A program made the position numbers and the translations under genes. Source: Candidatus Sumerlaeota bacterium (lineage in GTDB: Bacteria > Sumerlaeota > Sumerlaeia > SLMS01). From it: a DNA stretch of 50,545 bases. Shown piece after piece: positions 1 to 7,634 of this stretch. The notes under the pieces were generated by a model, which saw only the letters and a program-made list of their open reading frames with translations, was not told the DNA's origin and did not search any database. The stretch's first letter is position 1. Each line of letters starts with the position of its first letter. The DNA is taken from NCBI GenBank assembly GCA_007133495.1, contig SLMS01000111.1, positions 1 through 50,545 on the forward strand, read 5' to 3'.

Positions 1-198
1 TATCCCCACGCACTTCTTGGACTTGCCCGTAAAACTGTCCTACAGATCACCGGCACGCTGCACCCGCCCGAAGACGTCCGCGTTCTCTGGTCGCCCGGCC
101 CGGACGGGGTTGACGGCCGCGCCGCGGTTCCTTACGACCCCACCAACGGCACCCGCAGCGCCGGGGACATCATCGTATTTCCGGAGAGGTTTCGATGA
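1..198 (+). CDS. Partial 3' end of protein with pseudopilin-like C-terminal tail
   Basis: Only the last 65 codons are inside the window, read in frame 1 to the TGA at 196-198, so this gene is missing from the ORF track. The tail contains PPEDVRVLWSPGPDG and YDPTNGTRSAGDI and ends in FPERFR. It is nearly identical to the end of the next gene (FPESFR), so the two are tandem paralogues. The SPGPDG...YDPTNGT...GDI pattern resembles the C-terminal end of many type II pseudopilin/DUF1559-like proteins of planctomycetes and relatives (family knowledge). The stop overlaps the next start as ATGA, which implies translational coupling. The function of the missing part is unknown. Confidence 0.75.
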   Translation, partial: YPHALLGLARKTVLQITGTLHPPEDVRVLWSPGPDGVDGRAAVPYDPTNGTRSAGDIIVFPERFR

Positions 199-2141
199 AA
201 CCGGGAAAGGTTCTTTCACGATACGGCTGGATTGGCGGCGTGGCGCTTGCGGCTCTCTTGGCGGGGTCGGTCGTTTGGAGAGCACAGCGCATTCCGCCGC
301 CGGACACGGAGACACTCCAGGCTGTAGTCAACCACTACGAATCCGAAATGCTGGAGGCGTTTGGCCCGCCATCCACGTCGCGGTATGCCGAACTCGCGTG
401 GACACTCGGCTTGCCGCTTCTGGACACAAAAGAGATCATTCGCCGGGGTGTGGTCAGTCACGAGTTTAATAATTGGGCCGGGGCACATCGGGGAGCCCTT
501 GACGAAATTGGTAGGCTTGCGGCGAGCGAAAACATCTATCCCGTGTTCATGCAGGATTCGGAGACGGGCCACACGGAGCGTTTATTTTCCGAGGGACCGG
601 ACCTTGCGCGGGCTTACCGGCTGATGGCCAACGCCGCAATGCAGGAGGAAGACTGGGACGAGGCCCTCCAGCGCCTGCGGCACTCAGCTCAATCGTCCGA
701 CCCCATCCGGTTCCGCTTCCACCTCGGCCACCTGAGTTCAGTGGTCGCCCGGGCAACCGGATATGAAGACTATTACAATATTCTGGCCTATGATCTCCCC
801 GCCACAGCGCTTGAGCAGGCCCTTTCCGACCTGCAGGGGTTGCAAACCACGGAACCCGCTTTTGACGACTGGCACCGGCTCGCCATGCAAGCGGGCAGGT
901 CTTACGGCCTTCTCCGGTATGCGGGACAAGACACGGTTCGCAATCCTCTCCCACCGGCGGTCCCACTCGATCATTCGATGAGGCATCGATATCTCGCCAA
1001 GGCGCGGACGTTTGCCGCCCTCGCGGGGGGCGATTTCGAGAGTCCGAGCCTGCGGCGGTATGCCGAGCGCCTGCGTGCGGAAATTGATCCGGAACAGCCG
1101 TTCGACGAACTCGAATGGGCCGAAGGCAGCGGAGAGAGAGCCCGCTGGACCTCCGTCCCGGCAGATGTCCGGTTCCTGCGCGAGGCCGCGGAGGCCGAGC
1201 CCGCCCTGCTCAAAGGCATGGCACTCCCGGAGCATCTGCTGGAAACCATCGACCGTTGGACACTCGCTGTCTATGTGGGCAGTTTTCCCAACTGGAGGGC
1301 GCCGAATACCGAAGTGCCGCCCCGCCTGACTCTCACGGAAGGGGAACTACTGCGCACGGCCTTCGATGCAAGATTGCAATACTCTCAAGCCGGCACCTGG
1401 CCGGAAACGGTTCTCGACGATGGCCAGTTCGAGCGCATCGTGAATGAGTATCGCGACCGCACCGACAGGCCTTACCTCCCCATCCAGTCCCGCATCATCG
1501 AAGGGGAGCTTCCGCGAGTCCATTTCAAGCTCCTGCTTCGGCGGGAACTTGGCACCGCAGCGCGCTCACCGGACGTCGAGTTGACTTTCGCCGATGACCC
1601 GTTCCGGTTCAGGCTCACGTACCCCACTGACCTCACGGCTCGTCAAATGCTTGTCCTTCGTGATGCGCTCGCCCCCTTCACCGAGAAGTTGGAGGCGAAG
1701 ATAATTCCTCCACAAGTTACTCTCCCCAGGCAGATCGGCTGCATCGTATTGCCGGAGGAGTTTCCCTGGCCAGACGATGTCAGTACTTCCGATGACGATT
1801 CCCAGTCCACGTTGAGTGTTGCGCCGCCGCCGCCCGTGGAGAGATACTGGGCCGAATACGTCGGCCCGGGCGCGCCGATGCCCTCCCCACTGACACCTGA
1901 GACGGCAGAGCACATGGCCCACGTCAGGACAACCATCGAGGATCGTGAACCGCGGTTTCGCAGATGGGCTGACGGCGTGAGGATCGTTGCCGAAGGCGTC
2001 CTTGTCCCGCCCGAAGACGTCCGGGTCCTTTGGTCGCCCGGTCCTGACGGACGGGACGGCCGCGGCAAAATTCCCTACGATCCCACTAACGGCACCCTCA
2101 GCGCCGGGGACATCATCTTGTTTCCGGAGAGCTTTCGATAA
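195..2141 (+). CDS. Membrane-anchored protein of unknown function with pseudopilin-like C-terminal tail
   Basis: This encodes 648 residues. A single hydrophobic segment lies at about residues 12-29 (GGVALAALLAGSVVW) after a short basic N-terminus, suggesting a signal anchor with the bulk of the protein outside the cytoplasm. The prepilin motif G-F-T-L-x-E is absent. I recognise no catalytic domain in the long middle region, which is rich in Arg, Glu and Leu and probably helical. The last 50 residues carry VRVLWSPGPDG and YDPTNGTLSAGDI, matching the tail of the truncated gene upstream. The start overlaps the previous stop (ATGA), so the pair is one transcription unit. Secretion or surface assembly is a guess from the tail alone. 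Confidence 0.7.
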   Translation: MKPGKVLSRYGWIGGVALAALLAGSVVWRAQRIPPPDTETLQAVVNHYESEMLEAFGPPSTSRYAELAWTLGLPLLDTKEIIRRGVVSHEFNNWAGAHRGALDEIGRLAASENIYPVFMQDSETGHTERLFSEGPDLARAYRLMANAAMQEEDWDEALQRLRHSAQSSDPIRFRFHLGHLSSVVARATGYEDYYNILAYDLPATALEQALSDLQGLQTTEPAFDDWHRLAMQAGRSYGLLRYAGQDTVRNPLPPAVPLDHSMRHRYLAKARTFAALAGGDFESPSLRRYAERLRAEIDPEQPFDELEWAEGSGERARWTSVPADVRFLREAAEAEPALLKGMALPEHLLETIDRWTLAVYVGSFPNWRAPNTEVPPRLTLTEGELLRTAFDARLQYSQAGTWPETVLDDGQFERIVNEYRDRTDRPYLPIQSRIIEGELPRVHFKLLLRRELGTAARSPDVELTFADDPFRFRLTYPTDLTARQMLVLRDALAPFTEKLEAKIIPPQVTLPRQIGCIVLPEEFPWPDDVSTSDDDSQSTLSVAPPPPVERYWAEYVGPGAPMPSPLTPETAEHMAHVRTTIEDREPRFRRWADGVRIVAEGVLVPPEDVRVLWSPGPDGRDGRGKIPYDPTNGTLSAGDIILFPESFR

Positions 2142-2491
2142 GATAGAGAGCAACCGGACTGCCTGCAACAAGGCAAACGCTCATGGACATACTGGGAGGG
2201 AGAATATATACTACAGAGACAGCGCCTCGATTACTTCGATCGGACAGCCTCTGCTGTATTTCACAATAGTATAGACACCCCCCTTGGAGTGCGGCGGCTT
2301 GCCGCCGCCTTGACGCCGCAGGCCTGCCTGCGGCCGCACCGAGTTCCGGCAGGCCACCACCCCCAACAAGCACGGGCGAACCTCATCGCCCCACGTGCAG
2401 CCAGGGCCGCGTGCCGCAAACCGTGCTTGCCACTCTCCCCGCTGCGGGCGGACTCATGGGCAAGTTTTTGCCCCGAGGCGCGCGCCCTGTC
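2142..2491. other. Intergenic region with GC-rich inverted repeats
   Basis: About 350 bases separate the pseudopilin-tail gene from the glycan-phosphate transferase. The first part is relatively AT-rich (agaatatatactacagaga), and a copy of the octamer GTATAGAC lies at 2269. The second part holds the paired hairpins described separately. Short ORFs here are shadows or upstream extensions of the next gene. I see no convincing RNA gene. Confidence 0.5.
2289..2339. repeat. Paired perfect hairpins (REP-like element)
   Basis: Two adjacent perfect inverted repeats are visible: GCGGCGGC-tt-GCCGCCGC at 2291-2308 and GCCGCAGGC-ct-GCCTGCGGC at 2315-2334. The flanks (GTGCGGC at 2289-2295 and GCCGCAC at 2333-2339) are also complementary, so the whole element could fold as one structure. 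The form is like REP or dispersed intergenic palindromes known from many genomes. No other copy was noticed in this window, so the dispersed nature is inference. Confidence 0.5.
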
Positions 2492-3586
2492 ATGACTCCG
2501 TGGATACTTCTCGCCCTGTTGGCCTTCGCCCAATGCCTTGCGCTGGGATTGCTGTTGATGCCATGGGCGCGGGGGCAGGGGCCGCGTCTGGGGCTGATGG
2601 ACCGTCCGGCCGCGGCACGAAAGATCCATCATAAGCCCACGCCTCTTTCCGGCGGGCTCGCCATTTTTCCGGCCTTCTGGGCGGCGCTCTGGGTGAACGT
2701 CCTCGTGGCGGTGCTGATCATCCCGGCGCTCTGGTTCCTGCCGGAGCCGGTCCGCGTGCTGGCAGGCAACGTGGTCTTGCGCCTGGACATGCTGGCGGGG
2801 GTCTTCGCCGGGTGCGCCATCATTTTCGTGCTCGGCCTGCTGGACGACCGGTACGACCTGCCCCCGCTCCTGCGCCTTGGAGTGCAGGTGGCTGCAACGT
2901 TCCCCGTTCTGGCCGCCGGCGTGAGTTTCCAGGTGGTGGACGTGTGGTGGGTGGCCTGGCCGCTGACCGTCTTCTGGCTGGTCCTGCTGACCAACAGCCT
3001 CAACTTCCTGGACAACATGAACGGGCTGACCAGCGGCGTGACGATCATCGTCTGCCTCGTCATGGCCATTATCGCACTGCTTTTCCGCGAGTGGTACATG
3101 CTGCTTATCTTCGCCATGCTGGCCGGGGCCGTGCTCGCCTTCTGGTTCCACAACTTCCCACGGGCCTCGGTCTTTCTGGGCGACAACGGCAGCACGCACC
3201 TTGGGTTTCTGCTCGGCAGCCTGGCGATCCTGACGACGTATTACGAGGAGGGCGACCCCTCCCGCCTGCCCGTGCTCATTCCGCTGCTGGTGCTGGGGGT
3301 GCCGCTTTTCGACACGCTTTCGGTGCTGTGGATACGCTGGAAGGCCCGCCGGCCGCTCATGGTGGGCGACACCAACCACCTCTCGCACCGGCTGGTGGCG
3401 CTTGGCATGAGCCGCACCGAAGCCGTGCTCTTCATCTATCTTGCCACGCTGGTGGTCGGACTAGCGGCCATTCCGCTGCGGATACTCGATTGGCGGCACG
3501 GAATGTTGCAAACTGCATTAATAGTCTTGATCTTCCTGCTACTGCACTGGCTAGAACGAGTCAGCTACCGCACGCGGAGAAGCTGA
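2492..3586 (+). CDS. Undecaprenyl-phosphate glycosyl-1-phosphate transferase (WecA/TagO/MraY family)
   Basis: This is an integral membrane enzyme of about 364 residues. It would transfer a sugar-1-phosphate from a UDP-sugar to undecaprenyl phosphate, starting a cell-surface glycan. The family motifs occur in order: KIHHKPTPLSGGLAIF near the N-terminus, the acidic pair in GLLDDRYDL, NSLNFLDNMNGLTSG, FLGDNGSTHLGFLLG, and a C-terminal HLSHRL loop. Eight or more hydrophobic segments alternate with these. The start is set at ATG 2492 (MTPWILL), just before the first membrane helix, with GAGG upstream; the ORF-track start at 2411 adds a non-hydrophobic stretch. Wall-polymer initiation rather than MraY proper is favoured because no mur genes are nearby, but the substrate cannot be read from sequence. 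Confidence 0.85.
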   Translation: MTPWILLALLAFAQCLALGLLLMPWARGQGPRLGLMDRPAAARKIHHKPTPLSGGLAIFPAFWAALWVNVLVAVLIIPALWFLPEPVRVLAGNVVLRLDMLAGVFAGCAIIFVLGLLDDRYDLPPLLRLGVQVAATFPVLAAGVSFQVVDVWWVAWPLTVFWLVLLTNSLNFLDNMNGLTSGVTIIVCLVMAIIALLFREWYMLLIFAMLAGAVLAFWFHNFPRASVFLGDNGSTHLGFLLGSLAILTTYYEEGDPSRLPVLIPLLVLGVPLFDTLSVLWIRWKARRPLMVGDTNHLSHRLVALGMSRTEAVLFIYLATLVVGLAAIPLRILDWRHGMLQTALIVLIFLLLHWLERVSYRTRRS

Positions 3587-3614
3587 TGATCCTTGCTGCG
3601 AGGTACCCGTTCCC

Positions 3615-4844
3615 ATGTTCCCGTTGCCCCGTTGCTCCCGCGCCTGGCGGGTGGGAGTGCTCCTGCTCGCCGCGCCGTTGACGCTCGCCCTTCTCGCCGG
3701 TTGCGGCGCGAAAATCCGCGAGCTTGAAACCCAGGTCCAAATGCGCGACGCCCGCATCCTGCAACTCCGGCAGGACATGGCCGCCGTGCGCGAAAGGGCC
3801 GAGACTGCCGAAAACGAACTCCAACGTACCCGCACCCGCATGGCCGCCCTTGAAGCGGAGGTTGAGGATACGGGCGAAAAACTGAGTGCAGCCAGACTTG
3901 CACTCCACACAAGCCGCAACTCCACCGCCGCGGAGATGAACGGCATCATGCAGGCCTCCCTCCATCAGGAGCAGCAGCTCAAGGAGGAGGTCGAGCGGCT
4001 CGCCACCCGGCTGCAGACGCTGGAGGTGGAACTGCTCCACGAGGAGGAACGGCGCGAGGCGCTGGAGGGAGAACTCGCCGCGGCCAAGGAGGAGCTGGAG
4101 AGCTCCCGCGAGCGGGCCGACAGCCTCCTCAGCACGACACGCGAGCAGGAGCAGACCATCCGCTCCGAGCGCGAACGCCGCGAACGTCTGGCCGGACAGC
4201 TTGACGAGGCGGACGAATCGCTCAAGGCCGCCCGTTCCGAACTCCGCCAAGCGCGCGACGAAATCGCCGATCTGGAAAGCCAGCGCTCCGCCGCCCGGGA
4301 GGCCGCGGAGGAACTGCGCGAGAGCCTCGCCGCCAAGCAGTCCGAAATCGCCGAACTGGAGGCCATCCAGAAGGACTCCCCCGCCGGCGACCCCGAAGCG
4401 GCGGAAGCCGCCGAGGCAGCCTTCCGTGAAGGGCTCGCCGGGCGCATCTCCTCCCGCGCCGTCAGCGTGGAACGCGAGGACGCCCAGGTCCGCGTCCGCC
4501 TCTACTCCGACGACCTGTTCCAGACCGCCACCACCCTGCTCTCCGATGCGGGGTTGCGCTCTCTCCAGACCCTGGACGATGCTCTCGGCGAGCATCTGCC
4601 CCGGAGCATCACCGTGGAAGGACACACCGACAACGTTCCCGTGCGCAACATGCCCTACCCGGACAACTGGGAGCTGGGCGCTGCGCGCGCCTCGGAAGTG
4701 GTGCGCTGGCTGGCGGGTCAGCCGGGGCGGGACGCCTCGTTGTTCGCCACCACTTCGCACTCCTTCCATCGACCGCTCGGGGATAACCGCGAGGCTTCCG
4801 GGCGCAGGCTCAACCGCCGGGTGGAGATCGTCCTGGACTATTGA
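3615..4844 (+). CDS. OmpA-family peptidoglycan-binding lipoprotein with long coiled coil
   Basis: This encodes 409 residues. An N-terminal lipoprotein signal ends in LLAGC, so lipidation at that Cys is expected. Residues of about 35-270 form a nearly unbroken heptad-rich coiled coil (repeated E-L-E, R-L-A and L-E-x-E patterns). The last 120 residues are an OmpA/MotB-type domain, with VEGHTDNVPV and NWELGAARASEVVRWL, the peptidoglycan (diaminopimelate) binding fold. The gene starts 28 bases after the transferase and its stop overlaps the next start, so it belongs to the envelope operon. The likely role is a rod tethering a membrane to the cell wall; the exact partner is unknown. Confidence 0.85.
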   Translation: MFPLPRCSRAWRVGVLLLAAPLTLALLAGCGAKIRELETQVQMRDARILQLRQDMAAVRERAETAENELQRTRTRMAALEAEVEDTGEKLSAARLALHTSRNSTAAEMNGIMQASLHQEQQLKEEVERLATRLQTLEVELLHEEERREALEGELAAAKEELESSRERADSLLSTTREQEQTIRSERERRERLAGQLDEADESLKAARSELRQARDEIADLESQRSAAREAAEELRESLAAKQSEIAELEAIQKDSPAGDPEAAEAAEAAFREGLAGRISSRAVSVEREDAQVRVRLYSDDLFQTATTLLSDAGLRSLQTLDDALGEHLPRSITVEGHTDNVPVRNMPYPDNWELGAARASEVVRWLAGQPGRDASLFATTSHSFHRPLGDNREASGRRLNRRVEIVLDY

Positions 4845-5839
4845 GCGCAGAGACGGCGGCGGACCAGCCCATCGAGCAGCCCGCCGCCCCCACATCGCAA
4901 CCAGCACCGCCGGATGCCGCGGAGGAGACGTTCCGCGCGACGGTGGTGATTTTGTCCTACCACAGCGAGCAGTTCCTCGAAGGCTGCCTTGAGGCGCTCG
5001 GCCGTTCCCGCGGCGTGGAGCTGGAAATCGTCTGCGTGGACAACGCCTCGCCGGACCGCAGCCACGAAATTGCCCAAAAACATCCGCTGGTGGCGAAGGC
5101 GATCCGCTCGGAGCAAAACCTCGGGTTTTCCGGAGGCAACAATCTTGGATGGCGCGAGGGCACCGCACCTTACGTGGTGCTGATCAATCCGGACTGCCGG
5201 GTTCAGCCGGATGCCCTGCGGAACCTGCTGGCACCGCTCCGGGACGAGCCGGAGGTCGCGATCGTGGGCGCCCGGTTGCTCTATCCCAACACGAACACCC
5301 TCCAGCACGCCGGCGGCATTCTCCACCCCAACGGCATGTGCGAGCATTTCGGTGTGGACCGGCCAGATGGGGCGCCTTGGGACAAGGACCGCGACGTGGA
5401 GTACGTCACCGGCGCGCTGATTGCCTTCCGCCGGGGCGATCTGGAGGATCTCGGCGGGCTCGACGAGGACTATTGGCCCGCCTACTACGAGGAGACCGAC
5501 CTCTGCTACCGGGTGCGGCGCCAGGGGCGGAAGGTGCGCTACGCGGCCGGCGCGGTGGCCTATCACTACGAGTCGCCCGCGCTGGAGAAGCGCTCCGCCC
5601 GGCTTGTCCGCACCAGCTACCGCAGCCGGATACGCTTTATCGTGAAGAACTACGGGGTGGTGGAGTTTTGCCGCGACTTCCTGCCGTTCGAGGTACGATG
5701 GTTCTTCGGCCGGTTCGCCAGGGGGTACCGCTGGCAGACCGTGCGGTCGTATTTGTCTGGCGTCCTCTTTGCTCTGCGTTGCGTGGCCCGGTTATCGAGG
5801 CGTCCGCGCCAACCGCCGCGCGAAAAACTTCGGCGCTGA
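4841..5839 (+). CDS. Family 2 glycosyltransferase (rhamnosyltransferase-like)
   Basis: This encodes 332 residues starting at TTG 4841, which overlaps the preceding TGA as TTGA. The GT2 fold is clear: TVVILSYHSEQFLEGC opens the first strand, VCVDNASPD binds the nucleotide, NLGFSGGNNLGW is typical of rhamnosyl- or WbbL-like members, and NPDCRV supplies the DXD-like metal site. YYEETDLCYRVRRQG is the usual acceptor-side motif. The first 25 residues are a low-complexity Pro/Ala leader. Within this operon it probably extends the glycan begun by the upstream transferase. The sugar donor cannot be deduced. Confidence 0.88.
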   Translation: MSAETAADQPIEQPAAPTSQPAPPDAAEETFRATVVILSYHSEQFLEGCLEALGRSRGVELEIVCVDNASPDRSHEIAQKHPLVAKAIRSEQNLGFSGGNNLGWREGTAPYVVLINPDCRVQPDALRNLLAPLRDEPEVAIVGARLLYPNTNTLQHAGGILHPNGMCEHFGVDRPDGAPWDKDRDVEYVTGALIAFRRGDLEDLGGLDEDYWPAYYEETDLCYRVRRQGRKVRYAAGAVAYHYESPALEKRSARLVRTSYRSRIRFIVKNYGVVEFCRDFLPFEVRWFFGRFARGYRWQTVRSYLSGVLFALRCVARLSRRPRQPPREKLRR

Positions 5840-5846
5840 AGGAAAA

Positions 5847-7634
5847 TTGCGCACTCTAAGCTCCCTCCTCCCATACGTCCGGCGCCACGCCTGGGCCATC
5901 GTCTTCGGGATACTTTTTGTCTTCCTGGCGAACTCCCTTGCCCTGACCGTTCCCATCATCATCGGCCAGACGGTCAACCTGATCGAAGAAGGCCGCATCC
6001 ACCCGGACAACCTGTTTCACCTCGCCTTCCTGGCTGTGTGCGTCGCCGGGGTGGCCGCCTGCTTCCGCTTCCTCATGCGCCGGGTGATCATCGACATCTC
6101 CCGCGAGGTCGAGTACGAGTTCCGCAACGACTTCTTCCGCAAGCTCCAGTCCCTCGACCCAAGCTTCTTCGATGCGCGCAACACCGGCGACCTGATGAGC
6201 CGCGCCACAAACGACACCGATGCGCTCCGGATGCTCATGGGCCCCGGGGTGATGTACACGGCGAACACGATCTTCAGCCTGCCCATCGCCCTCACCGCGA
6301 TGCTCTGGCTGGACTGGCGGCTGACCCTGGTCTGCATGGCGCCGATGCTGGTACTGACACCGTTGGTGCGGTACTTCGGCACCCGCACCCACCGCATGTC
6401 GCGACTGCAGCAGGACTCTTTCGGCGAGTTGACCACCACCGTGCAGGAAAACCTCGCCGGCATCCGCGTCGTGAAGGCCTACCGGCAGGAGGACTTCGAG
6501 CTCCGCAAATTTCTCGAGCGCAACGACGACTACATCGACAAGTCGCTCGAGCTGGCCCGGCTCCAGGCCATGTTCTTTCCCTCCATCCGGTTGCTGGTCG
6601 GTTTCGGGTTCACGGTCCTCCTGCTGTACGGCGGTCACCGGATCATCCAGGGGCATCTGGAGGTGGGCACGCTCCTCTCCTTCCTGCTGCTTTTCGGGAT
6701 GATTGTCTGGCCGCTCATCGCCGCCGGCTGGGTGATCAACCTGATCCAGCGGGGCATTGCTTCGCTGGAGCGCATCAACGCCATCCTGGAGTCCGTTCCC
6801 AGCGTGACCGAGCCGGAGGACGGTGCCGCGGTCGTTGTCGAAGCCGGACCGCCGAGCATCGAACTGCGCTCGCTCACCTTCCAATACGAAGGCACCCTGT
6901 GGCCGCAGTTGAAGGATATAGACCTGCACGCTCCGCCGGGCAAGACCGTCGGCATCGTCGGGCCCGTCGGTGCAGGGAAATCGACGCTGGTGAATCTACT
7001 GTCGCGGTTCTACCCTGTACCGAGAGGAATGATCTTTTTCGGGGGGAAGGATATTAACGACTGGCCGCTCTCCGAACTCCGCCGGCGTATATCTTTCGTG
7101 TTCCAGGAGACCTTTCTCTTTTCCGATACCATCGGGTGGAACATACGGTTCGGATCCGCGGATAACACGCCCCAGGACCTCGTCGAGGAAGCGGCGGAGA
7201 TTGCGCAGGTCCACAGCGACATTGGCGATCTGCCGCGCAATTATTCCACCGTGCTCGGGGAGCGCGGGGTGAACCTCTCCGGCGGCCAGCGCCAACGCGT
7301 CGCCATCGCGCGGGCGCTCATGCGCCAGGCGGATATTCTCGTGCTCGACGATACGCTCTCCGCCGTGGACACGCACACCGAGGAGGCCATCCTCGGCGAG
7401 TTGCGCCGCATCATGGAGCGCAAGACCACCTTCCTCATTTCCCACCGCCTTTCCACAGTCGCGACGGCGGACGAGATTCTCGTCCTCGATGAAGGCCGCA
7501 TCATCCAGCGCGGCACGCACAACGAACTTAATGCCCAGCCCGGGTGGTACTCGGAAATGTATAGTCGGCAGCTCTCCGAGCGCGCGATCGAGGATTACGA
7601 CGAGGAAGGCTTCGCGGAGGACCCGGCAACATGA
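5847..7634 (+). CDS. ABC exporter half-transporter, degenerate ATPase site subunit
   Basis: This encodes 595 residues with an N-terminal six-helix membrane domain (about 1-310) and a C-terminal nucleotide-binding domain. Walker A is GPVGAGKST (about 372), the signature is LSGGQ (about 477), and Walker B reads VLDDTLSAVD (about 500). The usual catalytic Glu after Walker B is therefore Asp, as in the non-canonical half of heterodimeric exporters of the TM287/288 and BmrCD type (family knowledge). I chose TTG 5847, eight bases after the glycosyltransferase stop and preceded by AAGGA, because translation from there gives the typical MRTLSSLLPYVRRHAW start. The ORF-track start at 5769 lies inside the upstream gene. 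It overlaps the next half-transporter by ATGA. The substrate may be the glycan or lipid made by the operon. Confidence 0.88.
   Translation: MRTLSSLLPYVRRHAWAIVFGILFVFLANSLALTVPIIIGQTVNLIEEGRIHPDNLFHLAFLAVCVAGVAACFRFLMRRVIIDISREVEYEFRNDFFRKLQSLDPSFFDARNTGDLMSRATNDTDALRMLMGPGVMYTANTIFSLPIALTAMLWLDWRLTLVCMAPMLVLTPLVRYFGTRTHRMSRLQQDSFGELTTTVQENLAGIRVVKAYRQEDFELRKFLERNDDYIDKSLELARLQAMFFPSIRLLVGFGFTVLLLYGGHRIIQGHLEVGTLLSFLLLFGMIVWPLIAAGWVINLIQRGIASLERINAILESVPSVTEPEDGAAVVVEAGPPSIELRSLTFQYEGTLWPQLKDIDLHAPPGKTVGIVGPVGAGKSTLVNLLSRFYPVPRGMIFFGGKDINDWPLSELRRRISFVFQETFLFSDTIGWNIRFGSADNTPQDLVEEAAEIAQVHSDIGDLPRNYSTVLGERGVNLSGGQRQRVAIARALMRQADILVLDDTLSAVDTHTEEAILGELRRIMERKTTFLISHRLSTVATADEILVLDEGRIIQRGTHNELNAQPGWYSEMYSRQLSERAIEDYDEEGFAEDPAT

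Noticed and set aside
2289-2339. CRISPR-like repeat
   Set aside because: There are only two different hairpins with no repeated unit or spacers.
5769-5846. Earlier start for the first ABC half-transporter
   Set aside because: It lies within the glycosyltransferase frame and gives a non-family leader; TTG 5847 with AAGGA fits better.
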